From contig JAUCBJ010002853.1 of NCBI GenBank assembly GCA_032718475.1, positions 1 through 64,000 of the forward strand: 64,000 nucleotides of DNA, written 5' to 3'. Position numbers and translations under genes: made by a program. Shown piece after piece: positions 18,259 to 27,285 of the stretch; the first letter of the stretch is position 1; the number at the start of each line of letters is the position of its first letter. The DNA is from Nemertoderma westbladi. Lineage: Eukaryota; Xenacoelomorpha; Nemertodermatida; Nemertodermatidae. The notes beneath the pieces were generated by a model. That model was not told where the DNA came from. It was given only the letters and a program-made list of their open reading frames with translations, and did no database searches.

Positions 18259-18291
18259 AAGGGGATGGAATAACTCCTTATCCATCCCCTT
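18259..18291 (+). promoter_or_regulatory. Strong stem-loop just upstream of a ribosome-binding site
   Basis: AAGGGGATGGA (18259-18269) pairs perfectly with TCCATCCCCTT (18281-18291) around an 11-base loop. No U-tract follows; the AAGGA site of the next gene starts 2 bases later. It could limit translation or end part of the upstream transcript. Confidence 0.4.
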
Positions 18292-18304
18292 CAAGGAATA
18301 ACTT

Positions 18305-18754
18305 ATGAACATAAACCAAGAACATTCCCAACAAGTATTTATACAGATGAAGGATATTATTCTTTCGTCATGGACTACTGGTGACCCCATCGCAACCTAT
18401 GAAGAACTTGCTAATGAACTCACCCAGAACGGTATCACGAACTACTACGGACAACCCTACACCCACTGGACACTACGTAAGATGATACAACGCATGGATA
18501 AGGTTGATGAGGATTTAGACTTCAGACAAGAACACTATCCAATGATGCTGTATCTCAAGGACAGTAACATTGGACTAAAGACACCAACTCGTCCTGCCAA
18601 ACCTATTAAATCAAGAACTGCAAAGACAGTTGATGTGGATGAGGAACTGGATACCAGAGAGTTACAGGGACTCCATGACAGACATCAGTTCGCATTACCT
18701 AAATGGATGAGGGATAAAATTAAATTTCATCCAAGTGTCCAAAGTGTCCCATAA
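18305..18754 (+). CDS. Element-encoded HTH-like protein (149 aa), paralogue of 31396-31755
   Basis: Starts at ATG 18305 after AAGGA. The region ATYEELANELTQNGITNYYGQPYTHWTLRKMIQRM looks like the helix-turn-helix found next to recombinase domains. It aligns with the product at 31396-31755 in element B (shared E-x-A-x-x-L, N-x-x-G-x-PYT, LR and DLDFRQEH/DDDFRQDH). The C-terminal half is charged and unlike element B. No established family is recognised. A DNA-binding helper or regulator of the element is inferred. Confidence 0.7.
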   Translation: MNINQEHSQQVFIQMKDIILSSWTTGDPIATYEELANELTQNGITNYYGQPYTHWTLRKMIQRMDKVDEDLDFRQEHYPMMLYLKDSNIGLKTPTRPAKPIKSRTAKTVDVDEELDTRELQGLHDRHQFALPKWMRDKIKFHPSVQSVP

Positions 18755-18835
18755 ACCTTATAAGTACCTATGTAGAGGTTCAGATAAAGATAAGTCTAAC
18801 TTCTATTCATCCTAAAATAATCAATCATTTGAACC

Positions 18836-18867
18836 TTGCATCGTAGATGCAATCGTCCGTAGGACGA
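18836..18867. terminator. Two adjacent tight hairpins downstream of hsdMS
   Basis: TTGCATC-GTA-GATGCAA (18836-18852) is followed directly by TCGTCC-GTA-GGACGA (18853-18867), two perfect stems with the same GTA loop, three bases beyond the hsdMS stop codon. They lie between convergent genes. There is no U-tract, so they may protect the mRNA end or bind a protein rather than act as a simple terminator. Confidence 0.4.
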
Positions 18868-18870
18868 GAG

Positions 18871-21372
18871 TTAATCAGTAATTGAAGTTTCTGGTTCAAC
18901 ACCTTCACCCCAAACTTTGCTAATCCTATCTTGGATTTTTTGAGTGTAGTTGCTTGCTAATTGTTTGTTGCCGTCTATCAAAGTTCTTTCAGACGCAATT
19001 CTATTGATTATTGATTTCTGAATATCTGTGGTCGGAAGTGGTATTTTCACACCCTTAATGTCTGGATTATTAATAAGTGCCACACCTGCCGACTTTGATA
19101 TTGTTGTTAAATCGAAACCAGACATAAAATTAAACAGGTAGTCTGGTAACAGACGGTCGTTCGTAACTGTCAATGCCATACAATTATTGTCAATGACACA
19201 AGGGATTTTTGTAATTCTTTTCTTGTTTGTTGCTATTGCCGCACCCCTTTTGGGGAAGATGACAGACCCTTGTGGTAAAACATGTTTTTCATTGAATCGT
19301 GATGTGCTTACACAATTATTAGATGTAACAATCTCAACTTGGTTTTTTTCAAGGTTCATATCTGAAACCTTAATACCTGCTAAATCACCGTGCTCATCAA
19401 ATTCTGTTAGAGTGTTGCCATTATTTACACTGACCAACTCACCCAACTCAACCATTTCCCATGAGGGGTCAATGTCGATGGTAGGTTTGTAATTCTCAAC
19501 AACCTGTCTGCACCCATCAATAATGTTCTGATAACCCTCTAACTCATCAACAATCTGTTGTTGAACTTCGATGGGTGGGAGAGGAAAAGAGAAATCACTT
19601 AGGGTAGAAAAGGACAGGTTTGAGATATTCGTTGTGGTCTTTGAATTGTTGATAAAAAACTGCTTTGCTGCTTCACCATTTAGGACTGCATTTAGATACT
19701 TTGGATGAACAAACTCTTGTTTTGCCCTTATGACACCCATAAACGCACCAAAACATGTTTCAGAAGGTGCTGACCCAACAAAGGTGGTTCGTCCTACCAG
19801 TGACAAACTGTTTGCTAATGAAATAAGAATGTCATTGTCGATGAGAAATTTATCGAAGTTCTTGACCAGATTCTTTTCTATCAAGTAACAGTGTTCTTGA
19901 ACAATTCCATTCGATTGTGCTGCTTTTGTCGTAACAACGTTACAAGATGTATCAGTTTTCTCTTGAAGTTGGTCTCTTTTTGAAAAAGTGACACCCCGCA
20001 CAAACTCAGAGACTGATGATAATTTGACGGTCTCGAAATTGGATTTACTTTCAATCTGCTCAAGATAAAGGGATGATGAAAACGAGTTCTCTTTATGATT
20101 ACTTAAAGTCTCTTTTGATACGGTTTGAATGTCGGTTTCGATTCCTCTCAGAAACCTAGTTATGTCATCCTTTATTCTGGGGAGGTCATCTTTTGAGATT
20201 GCTGTCCTCTGTGCACCAAGACTGAACCCATCATTTTCAACTTTTGCAAAGAAAATACTGTCTGACTTTTGATTGAGTTCTTTATCCAAAACAAGAATTG
20301 AAGTTTTTACACCAGAATAAGGTTGAAAAACCCCTGCTGGAAGAGAAACAACCCCCACCAAACAATCCTCAACTAGTTTCTTTCTGAGAGTCTTATATGC
20401 AGTGCCTGTTTGGAAAATGATGCCCTCTGGAACAACGATGCCTGCACGACCAGTGGGTTTGAGATGTTCCATGATGTAATCAACGAACAGAACCTCTGCC
20501 CTTGTTGATTGCACCCCAAATCGTGAATGAGGTTGTATTCCACCTGTTGGAGAGAAAAACGGTGGATTCGCAAGAATGACATCATAGTATTCGTTCCACC
20601 TATCCTCAGATGACAGGGTGTCATATTCATGGATTTGAGGACTCGCAAATTGGTGTAGATACATATTCACCAGTGAGATTCGTGTCATATCTGGTGAAAT
20701 GTCATACCCAACGAGATTGTCACCAACTTGTTTACGGTCTGATGCATTGAGTTTGTCACCCAACTTCTTAACAGTGTTCTGAGACAGAATGTGCTTATAG
20801 GATGAAATCAAGAAACCTGCTGTGCCACATGCTGGGTCAAGGATGGTTTCATTCATTTGTGGGTTAACTATCTCAACAATGAAGTCGATGATGTGACGAG
20901 GAGTTCTAAACTGCCCTGCATCACCTTGTGCCCCCATGAATGACAGAAGATACTCAAACGCATCGCCTAATTTTTCTGAATGTGAATAGTGGAACTCGTT
21001 AATTTCCTTCAAAAACATATTGAGAGTTGAAGGGTCTTTGAATGGAAGAAATGAGTTTTTGAAAATCTCTCTAAACAGGGATGGTGCAGTGGGATTATTA
21101 TACATCCCCTCAATCGCATCACTATAAAGTTGCACCTTATCTGCACCCCCTAATTTTGTATCAAAGAGGTTCTTCCAAGAGTATTTTTCATAGTCACCAA
21201 CAAAGAAGGATGCGACACCACCCATCTCGACTGCTTCTTCGTCCATGTCATACATGAACTTGTAAATTAGTCCTGTAGTGATTTGCTCAACTTGACTCTG
21301 TGGACTTGGAATTTTGCCAACAAGAATATTTCTTAAATCATCTATGCGTTTCTTGGTGACACTATCTAACAT
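18871..21372 (-). CDS. Type I restriction-modification HsdM-HsdS fusion
   Basis: The 833-residue protein begins as an N6-adenine methylase. An HsdM-like helical N-domain is followed by the SAM motif DPACGTAGFL (near residue 180) and the catalytic NPPF (near 272, in VILANPPFFSPTGG). From about residue 450 it continues as a specificity subunit with two target recognition regions (starting near FETVKLSSVSEFVRG and WEMVELGELVSVNNG), each followed by the typical PLPPIEVQQQIV/PLPTTDIQKSII spacer helix. Methylation and DNA specificity are thus on one chain. It follows hsdR with an 11-base overlap, so the two are co-translated. It is the main cargo of element A and probably confers phage resistance and addiction. 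Confidence 0.93.
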   Translation of the reverse strand: MLDSVTKKRIDDLRNILVGKIPSPQSQVEQITTGLIYKFMYDMDEEAVEMGGVASFFVGDYEKYSWKNLFDTKLGGADKVQLYSDAIEGMYNNPTAPSLFREIFKNSFLPFKDPSTLNMFLKEINEFHYSHSEKLGDAFEYLLSFMGAQGDAGQFRTPRHIIDFIVEIVNPQMNETILDPACGTAGFLISSYKHILSQNTVKKLGDKLNASDRKQVGDNLVGYDISPDMTRISLVNMYLHQFASPQIHEYDTLSSEDRWNEYYDVILANPPFFSPTGGIQPHSRFGVQSTRAEVLFVDYIMEHLKPTGRAGIVVPEGIIFQTGTAYKTLRKKLVEDCLVGVVSLPAGVFQPYSGVKTSILVLDKELNQKSDSIFFAKVENDGFSLGAQRTAISKDDLPRIKDDITRFLRGIETDIQTVSKETLSNHKENSFSSSLYLEQIESKSNFETVKLSSVSEFVRGVTFSKRDQLQEKTDTSCNVVTTKAAQSNGIVQEHCYLIEKNLVKNFDKFLIDNDILISLANSLSLVGRTTFVGSAPSETCFGAFMGVIRAKQEFVHPKYLNAVLNGEAAKQFFINNSKTTTNISNLSFSTLSDFSFPLPPIEVQQQIVDELEGYQNIIDGCRQVVENYKPTIDIDPSWEMVELGELVSVNNGNTLTEFDEHGDLAGIKVSDMNLEKNQVEIVTSNNCVSTSRFNEKHVLPQGSVIFPKRGAAIATNKKRITKIPCVIDNNCMALTVTNDRLLPDYLFNFMSGFDLTTISKSAGVALINNPDIKGVKIPLPTTDIQKSIINRIASERTLIDGNKQLASNYTQKIQDRISKVWGEGVEPETSITD

Positions 21373-23830
21373 TCTCTAATCTCTCCAAGTTCACATTGTC
21401 TTTTACATATAAGGGAATGCTCTGTTTTAACTCTTTTGGAAGTTTTCTGAACGCATCACCAGATGGATGAACACCTAATTCTGCGTATCGTTTGCTATCC
21501 ACGATATCTCTAAAATCATCATCGACTGCATATGCCTCAAATACTTCTCTTGCACTTCCATAGATTGCGTCATTTGGTTTGAGTACTTTGTCGAGTTTAT
21601 CAAACTCTTCATCCAGACACTCTCTTTGGGAAGGAATGTGTTCAATATGTCCAAAGATATGGAGAAGAAGTTCTGAAACGGTTAACTTTCTATCAAGACC
21701 CAACGATTTTCTGATTTTTTCAATTGTATAAAACTCTTGTGGTTTATCTAAAACATTGTCGTTCAGATAAGTCTCTGCTTCATCAAAATTCTGTTGAGAA
21801 ACTAAACCTTTAATGATTTCGTCCTCTGACACCTTCTTCTTGAAAGACCTGTAAAGATTTCTATCAATCTTCATACCTTGGTCAGAGAGGAGTATTTCCT
21901 TCAACTCTGCCAGAGGGTCTGGTGCAGTGCTGACCACCTCATCAATGTCTGGAGGGTTTATTGGAGGGTTTATTGGTGGTTCAGAAGGTTTTGAAGGAAG
22001 TTTTAGAACCTTATCGTAATCAAAATCTTTCTCAAAATATTCATAGTTTCCAAAGAAATCAAACAGAAGAAACTGTTCCTTTTGAGGTTCGACATGGTCT
22101 GGGATTTCTGATTTTGTAATCCATGATTGTGAGAAATCACATTTGCGAGTTCCACGACCTTTCATCTGAATAAATTCACTTGGTGAGTAGATAGGACGCA
22201 TCATGCAAATATTCAGAATATCCGTGCAGTCGTAACCAGTTGTCATCATTCCCACTGTCACACAAATACGTGTCTTCGATGTTCTGTAATGAAGGTTAGT
22301 TTTAGACTGTCCATTTAGAGAATTATTTCTGAAATCAATTGTCATTCGTTGCGAGTCTTGAACACTTGAAGTCACTTGGACTGCAAAGTCAGAACTGTAT
22401 TGTTTTGGATAAATTCTGTCTGCAAGTACATTTAGTATTTGAGTGACTTTTGCTGCGTGACTTTGCGAAACACAGAACACCAATGTTTTCCCCATCTCAC
22501 CTGTGTAAGGGTCTTGCATTGCGTGTTTTAGAAAAGTCTCACAAAAAATAGTATTGGTATTTTCTGAAAAGAACTTCTTTTCAAAATCCTTTTGAGTAAA
22601 TGTCTCCTCAAAGTCATTTCCTTCATCATCAACACCTTGAAATATATACCCCTGTTCAGAAAGAAGTTCGGTAGTGATTTCAGTTCGTGCATCAATGACT
22701 TTAGGATTAATGAGATAACCGTCCTTAACTCCATCTTCTAAGGAATATCGGAATGTTGGTTCCCCACTATCACACCCAAAGGTGGTGTAGGTGTCCAACA
22801 TCATTCGTTTCTCTAACTGTCTTGGGTCACTGCCTGCAATATTCTCAACATCTACTGATTTGAGATAGTCTTTAGGAGTTGCAGTGAGTCCTAACTTAAA
22901 TCCAATAAAATATTCAAAAACCTTTCGACTTCTTGCACCCAAAGAACGATGTGCTTCGTCCGAGATAACTAAGTCAAAGTGGTCTGGACGAAATACCTTT
23001 CGGTATTTGTTTCGACTGATAAATGACTGAACAGTAGATATGACAATCTCTGCCTTCGTCCAATCTGATTGATTTTCTTTCCAGACAACTGTCCTAAAGT
23101 CATTTTTGAGGACTTCATCGAACTCTTTCTGTGCCTGAGATTCCAATTCAAGACGGTCTACAAGAAAGAGAACTCTCTTTACTTTGTATAGACGGAGAAA
23201 CATTTTAATGATTGCTGATGAGGTAAGAGTTTTTCCTGTTCCTGTCGCCATCTCCAACAAGAACCTATCTTTGCCTTCTGCAATGCCACTTTGAACTGCT
23301 TTTACTGCCTTCAACTGGTAATCACGAAGAAGACGGAGTTTATTGTTTCTTAAAAACTCGTCTCTTTTTCTGTCATCAAGATAATCTGGATTTTGCTCAA
23401 ATTTAGGAAGTTGAGTTTGTGCAATATAGTCAACGTCAATTTCTTCGACTTCTTGTCGAGGTGGATTGAAGTTAATCTTTCTCAGTTCCAACTGTTCTTG
23501 TGATGGGAAAGTATCAACAATAGTCGGACTGCCTTGTTCAATATCCCAAAAATAATGAGAGACACCATTTGAAAGGATAACAAAACGACAATTCAGAGAT
23601 TCTGCATAACCTCGTGCTTGTTCCTTTCCTACCAATGGAGAAACCAGTTCTTTCTTTGCTTCAATGATGCATAAAGGGAAGTCAGAACTATCTTTAAGAA
23701 CGTAATCTGCAAAACCTGCCTGGTTCTGCATTTCCGTATCAACATTTACAACACCATCATCACCAGAGAGAACCCAGTCAGATTCTCTTAGTAATTTATC
23801 TATAATGATTCTTGCGTTTGCTTCTGACAT
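21362..23830 (-). CDS. hsdR: Type I restriction endonuclease subunit R
   Basis: The 822-residue product has an N-terminal nuclease domain (FADYVL...PLCIIEAKKE, a PD-(D/E)xK arrangement near residues 35-62), a superfamily II helicase core with Walker A ATGTGKT (near 195) and DEAH (near 290), the helicase C half (MMTTGYDCTDI, QMKGRGTRKC), and a C-terminal helical region for complex assembly. It translocates DNA and cuts sites not methylated by the HsdMS partner encoded next. The start ATG 23830 is the first in frame. Divergent from the small genes at 23973-24373. Confidence 0.94.
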   Translation of the reverse strand: MSEANARIIIDKLLRESDWVLSGDDGVVNVDTEMQNQAGFADYVLKDSSDFPLCIIEAKKELVSPLVGKEQARGYAESLNCRFVILSNGVSHYFWDIEQGSPTIVDTFPSQEQLELRKINFNPPRQEVEEIDVDYIAQTQLPKFEQNPDYLDDRKRDEFLRNNKLRLLRDYQLKAVKAVQSGIAEGKDRFLLEMATGTGKTLTSSAIIKMFLRLYKVKRVLFLVDRLELESQAQKEFDEVLKNDFRTVVWKENQSDWTKAEIVISTVQSFISRNKYRKVFRPDHFDLVISDEAHRSLGARSRKVFEYFIGFKLGLTATPKDYLKSVDVENIAGSDPRQLEKRMMLDTYTTFGCDSGEPTFRYSLEDGVKDGYLINPKVIDARTEITTELLSEQGYIFQGVDDEGNDFEETFTQKDFEKKFFSENTNTIFCETFLKHAMQDPYTGEMGKTLVFCVSQSHAAKVTQILNVLADRIYPKQYSSDFAVQVTSSVQDSQRMTIDFRNNSLNGQSKTNLHYRTSKTRICVTVGMMTTGYDCTDILNICMMRPIYSPSEFIQMKGRGTRKCDFSQSWITKSEIPDHVEPQKEQFLLFDFFGNYEYFEKDFDYDKVLKLPSKPSEPPINPPINPPDIDEVVSTAPDPLAELKEILLSDQGMKIDRNLYRSFKKKVSEDEIIKGLVSQQNFDEAETYLNDNVLDKPQEFYTIEKIRKSLGLDRKLTVSELLLHIFGHIEHIPSQRECLDEEFDKLDKVLKPNDAIYGSAREVFEAYAVDDDFRDIVDSKRYAELGVHPSGDAFRKLPKELKQSIPLYVKDNVNLERLENVR

Positions 23831-23972
23831 TGAGTTCCGAAAATTAGTATAATCTACTGATTATTAATGAAATTTAAGTTTACAGTCAAAGTATGACAAT
23901 TATTTTTGTGATGTGCCAATACTTTCATATTCAATCCATATAAATACTTCTGAATTAAGTAAGGAAATACAT

Positions 23973-24173
23973 ATGGACATTCATCAAAACAAACAAAGAA
24001 TAGATGCATCGGGTAAGAAACTCGTTACTCTCGGTAACGAATACATCAAATCAAAAGATGCGATTGCCGCACGAAAAGTGCTGGTGAAGATGTTTGGTGA
24101 GATTTCTCAACAGACATTGCTGCTAGGTGAACAGAATGCTCAATTAGACAGAAACCTGAAAGGACTTAAATGA
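23973..24173 (+). CDS. Conserved small element protein, paralogue of 30495-30698
   Basis: ATG 23973 is preceded by AAGGAA; a longer frame from 23913 lacks this. The 66-residue helical product shares nearly its whole length with the element B protein at 30495-30698 (QRIDASGKKLVTLGNEYI, ARKVLVKMF, SQQTLLL-EQNAQ-DRNL-G). No known family is recognised. It overlaps the next gene by ATGA. Presence in both elements, always beside a ribbon-helix-helix-like gene, suggests a core function such as partition, mobilisation or copy control, which is inference. Confidence 0.75.
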   Translation: MDIHQNKQRIDASGKKLVTLGNEYIKSKDAIAARKVLVKMFGEISQQTLLLGEQNAQLDRNLKGLK

Positions 24174-24373
24174 AAATTACACACGATTATGCCGCAAGAA
24201 TTGATTACGACCTCTGGATGGACTGCCAGAGAGTGAAAGAGTTGGATGGTGCAACAACCTCTATCAACTCATTAGTAAATGAAGGACTGAAATTGGTTCG
24301 TGACAGAAAAATGCAAGAGATTTCATTGCAACGAAAACAACGGAACACACTTCAATCCATCGCAACTTGGTAA
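24170..24373 (+). CDS. Ribbon-helix-helix-like small protein
   Basis: The 67-residue product overlaps the previous gene by four bases. It begins with a beta-strand-like segment (AARIDYDLWMDC) and continues with a TSINSLVNEGLKLV helix pair, as in Arc/CopG-type DNA-binding proteins. A basic, Gln-rich tail follows. Analogous in position to the RHH gene at 30700-30885 of element B. Confidence 0.6.
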   Translation: MKITHDYAARIDYDLWMDCQRVKELDGATTSINSLVNEGLKLVRDRKMQEISLQRKQRNTLQSIATW

Positions 24374-24401
24374 GTTTTACCCACTAAAACTTCCAAAATA
24401 G

Positions 24402-24527
24402 GGTGTTGTTATTACCCTTCATTATCACTGACATTTGTTTTTCTATAAGTTATTGATTTTACTACGTTTTGTATTTTATGATTTTTACTGAGGATGCGTA
24501 GTCTAATACAGATGTAATAACAACACC
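24402..24527. repeat. Long-range perfect 14-base inverted repeat
   Basis: GGTGTTGTTATTAC (24402-24415) is the exact reverse complement of GTAATAACAACACC (24514-24527), 98 bases apart, in an otherwise gene-free stretch (24374-24636). It could be a structured RNA, a resolvase site or a replication/transfer signal of element A. Confidence 0.5.
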
Positions 24528-24636
24528 TCCCCCCTAAAACTGAACAGTAAGGTACCCATCAATCTATAGTTATACTTATGTGTAGATAGACAAATACCAC
24601 TCCCCCCAAATCGTAGTGAGAGTTGATTGCACTTCC

Positions 24637-24861
24637 CTATACAAATATTCGTTCCCACACTAACTCCATCGTACCAAATTCAATATCCGATGGTGTTTCT
24701 CTGACTTCTTCTCTGTCTAATTTTTGTTGATATCTTTTCAAGACTGAGAACACTTGAGTGTTTTTCCAAGTGTTTCCTCTTACAGTCTTTATACCTTTTT
24801 GATTAAGGTAATCTGCAATCTTCCTGTATCCCAAACCACTATCGTGCAAGGACTTAATCAA
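24637..24861 (-). CDS. Recombinase-associated HTH protein at the right end of element A
   Basis: At least 74 residues (LHDSGLGYRKIADYLNQKGIKT, then W-KNTQVFSVLKRYQQ). The same fold-like pattern is in the protein at 31868-32161 of element B (GIGYRRIAYFLN, VYSVLKRYRER). The TTG at 24861 is a formal start. The frame stays open upstream (NKRNWTEEQQRNHDL) to the att site at 24993 but has no ATG, so the true start is unclear or the N-terminus was altered by recombination. It resembles the helix-turn-helix downstream of many serine recombinases. Confidence 0.55.
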   Translation of the reverse strand: MIKSLHDSGLGYRKIADYLNQKGIKTVRGNTWKNTQVFSVLKRYQQKLDREEVRETPSDIEFGTMELVWERIFV

Positions 24862-24975
24862 GTCGTGATTGCGTTGTTGTTCCTCAGTCCAGTTACGTTT
24901 GTTTATCCTGTGAGTGAGGTTAAACGAGGAAAAGGTTACTGAGAAACAGAGGAATTGTTGCCAGTTCTCTGAAAA

Positions 24976-25030
24976 ATAATCACCGTTCCGACTTACTCGA
25001 CAGTAACTGATTACTTCGGATTGGACAATT
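24976..25030 (-). other. Junction of elements A and B: glmS-tail copy with arms of both integrases
   Basis: On the minus strand 25010-24993 reads TCAGTTACTGTCGAGTAA, again Ser-Val-Thr-Val-Glu-stop. On one side is the element A arm AATAATCACCGTTCCG (24976-24990). On the other is the element B arm TTCGGATTGGACAATT (25015-25030). The site therefore serves as the right end of A and the left end of B. Confidence 0.7.
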
Positions 25031-26755
25031 TGAGTCCGCCCCTGAATTCATTTGTTTTTTTTTAGGTTTCCCGACTGACGCAGAAATGTCCAGTACCCCA
25101 CTCTTCTTTTTATTTCGTCCTGTTTTGATTTCATAACCAGAGGACTTCTCTGAGGTGTCTTTGTATTCCAACTTGTCACCGACAATCTTCATTTTGAACT
25201 GGACGGTGATGTTGTGACCATACTGGATTTGTTTACCATCCCTATCCTCTTCAAACTCAGGTGAGACAATAACCTTAGTAATCAAACCCTCTAACCATTC
25301 TCTGGTCTTCTTAGGCGTTGAAGTTTTCCTATTAATGAAATCACCGTACTGACTTAACCAATCCAACCATTGTTTTCTCTCGTCCAAATCTTCAATCTCT
25401 TGGACAAACCTTTGATATTCTCTTTCATAGTGTTCTTTCTCGTCCTCTAACCCTTTTAGGATGAGGTCTACAACCTTTGGGTCTTTTCTCCCCTGTATCC
25501 TTTCAATCTCAATCTTTGCGATGTTCTGGACTGTATTCTCCAAAGATTTGTGATTTCTGCGAACCTTGTCCTCTAATGATTTCTTCTGAATTTTTATCTC
25601 TTCATCGTCTGCAATTTTCGTTGCCAGGACTTCTGACTTAAATTGTTCTTTGAGTGATACGGAATCCTTAACAACTGACTTCACAAGTTTAACCACCGCC
25701 TTGTCGGTGAGACTTCTCTCACAAGACTTTTGATTGTTGCAATCATCGAGGTCTTCACCTCTCCACTTGCGAGACTTACTCACACAAAAATAAGTTTCGG
25801 TGGTCTTACCCGATGGTCTCTTCTTGGATGTGGAACTCATCCTCAAACCACAACAGCACTCCAACAATCCATCCAATAGACCGAAATGTTTCTTGTTATT
25901 GTCTGAGATACGTTGGTTCTGTTGCAGTCTCTTCTTAACCTTGCGGTAAAGCGATACTGAGATGATTTGTGGGATTTGATAAACGTATTCTTTTTCACTG
26001 TCCTTATCGAACCACCGTTTCAATCCAGTGTAGGATTCATTACCCAGCATTTTTTGGATTGTTCCAACGTTCCATAAACCAGTTCTGGTTCGTCTGGGTG
26101 GAATTCCGTTGGAGTCGAGTTGGTTCTTTATTTCGATAGTCTGCATTCCATCTGCATACTCACGAAACATCCATTTAACCCACTTAGACTCTTCCTTATC
26201 AATCACCCATCTTTTGTTTTCATTCCTGTATCCAAAGGTCGGAGTACCACCAAGAAATATTGGAACATCATCAGAGTGATTTTCCAATAGGTGTCTCTTT
26301 CCTCTAATACTGCGCCGTCTGATTTTTCTACTCTCGTTCTCATCCATGATTTGTTGGAATGCATAGAGGAGATTCACTTCCTCTTTCTTTCCAAACTTCC
26401 ATGGTTCAGAACTATCACCGACCCACATCTGGCAACCGTATTTCTCCAAATACAGTGATTCAAATGTGATGTGTTCAAGTCTGGTACGGAATAGTCTACT
26501 GGTTTCTACAATCCAGATATTTCGGACTTCTCCATCCTCAATGCCAGATTTGATTTCATCTAATTCATCTCTGACATTTTGACCCTTGGTGTTTTTAAGG
26601 GTTGAACTCTTTGCACCCTCATCGTGTGATCTAAGGATAAGTCCTAAACGCTCTGCGAGTTGTTCAGAAATCTTTCGCTGAGACTCCAATGAATGACCTT
26701 CGGTCTTCTGTCCTCTTGTGGAAACTCGATAATATGCGTCTAGGTACTTGTTCAT
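24980..26755 (-). CDS. Large serine recombinase (integrase) of element B
   Basis: The 591-residue product is homologous to integrase A: YYRVST with Ser12, HDEGAKSST, a recombinase domain (PRRTRTGLWNVG, MLGNESYTG), a zinc ribbon (ECCCG near residue 284 with later Cys residues in YFCV and DDCNN) and a coiled coil. ATG 26755 is chosen because MNKYLDAYYRVST aligns with the start of integrase A; a TTG at 26779 would add eight residues. The 3' end reads through both the element B arm and the glmS-tail copy at 24993-25010, so the last 15 or so codons belong to the att region. Confidence 0.93.
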   Translation of the reverse strand: MNKYLDAYYRVSTRGQKTEGHSLESQRKISEQLAERLGLILRSHDEGAKSSTLKNTKGQNVRDELDEIKSGIEDGEVRNIWIVETSRLFRTRLEHITFESLYLEKYGCQMWVGDSSEPWKFGKKEEVNLLYAFQQIMDENESRKIRRRSIRGKRHLLENHSDDVPIFLGGTPTFGYRNENKRWVIDKEESKWVKWMFREYADGMQTIEIKNQLDSNGIPPRRTRTGLWNVGTIQKMLGNESYTGLKRWFDKDSEKEYVYQIPQIISVSLYRKVKKRLQQNQRISDNNKKHFGLLDGLLECCCGLRMSSTSKKRPSGKTTETYFCVSKSRKWRGEDLDDCNNQKSCERSLTDKAVVKLVKSVVKDSVSLKEQFKSEVLATKIADDEEIKIQKKSLEDKVRRNHKSLENTVQNIAKIEIERIQGRKDPKVVDLILKGLEDEKEHYEREYQRFVQEIEDLDERKQWLDWLSQYGDFINRKTSTPKKTREWLEGLITKVIVSPEFEEDRDGKQIQYGHNITVQFKMKIVGDKLEYKDTSEKSSGYEIKTGRNKKKSGVLDISASVGKPKKKQMNSGADSNCPIRSNQLLSSKSER

Positions 26756-26819
26756 AATTTGTCCAATCAATGCATTCAAAGTAACCTATTTTTATCAAAG
26801 AGTAAAATGATTGGACATT
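26756..26819 (-). promoter_or_regulatory. Paired integrase-B arms upstream of its own gene
   Basis: AATTTGTCCAATC (26756-26768) and GATTGGACATT (26809-26819) form an inverted pair with the same TGTCCAATC core as the arms at 25015-25030 and 32201-32216. The first touches the integrase start codon. The layout matches that upstream of integrase A. Confidence 0.6.
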
Positions 26820-26893
26820 ATGATATTTCCTGAGGTGTCTCTATTGCATTTGTAGACTGCAAAATATTTTGAGAATAAAGGGGGGTGGGGCAA

Positions 26894-27283
26894 TTACTTC
26901 TTCACACCACCTTCATTCAGAGTAGATGCAATAAGTTCTAGTTGCACAGTGTTGAGGATGTTGATTGCATCTCTTGCCTTCTCATCGTTGTAACCAAAGT
27001 ATCTCTTAACAACTGATAGATATTTGACGGTCACTGCATCCCTCTTCTTCTTGGATTGTGCAACGTACTTCACGTTTTTAGGTAGGGAATGGAGTAAGAA
27101 CTTATAGTGTAATTCCTTATCCATAACCCTCTGATTTGCAGCATTCAAAATTCCCATTGCAGATGCATCGTCACTGAATAATCCTCTTTGAATTAGGTAA
27201 GGAGAATATGAACTTGGTTTCTCATCGTTCCAGATGTCCTTACCTGTGTTCTTAATCGTTGCGATGTATCTGCTGTAGGTCAT
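26894..27283 (-). CDS. Clamp-loader small-subunit-like protein (T4-like phage gp62 type)
   Basis: The 129-residue product follows a GGAGG site. The pattern YSPYLIQRGLFSD, then a mixed N-x-x-N-Q segment, a YKFLLHSLPKNVKY region, a basic KKKRDAV stretch, VVKRYFGYNDEKARDAINIL and a final LNEGG is the layout I know from gp62-type clamp-loader small subunits of T4-like, notably marine, phages. In those phages gp62 works with gp44 to load the sliding clamp; no gp44-like ATPase is here. It may poison or retarget the loader of an infecting phage, or be a captured fragment. The function is inferred. Confidence 0.55.
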   Translation of the reverse strand: MTYSRYIATIKNTGKDIWNDEKPSSYSPYLIQRGLFSDDASAMGILNAANQRVMDKELHYKFLLHSLPKNVKYVAQSKKKRDAVTVKYLSVVKRYFGYNDEKARDAINILNTVQLELIASTLNEGGVKK

Positions 27284-27285
27284 TC

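Noticed and set aside
15594-25010. Element A as an invertible segment flipped between inverted sites.
   Set aside because: The integrase arms are inverted, but the glmS-tail copies at the ends are in the same orientation, which fits excision/integration rather than inversion.
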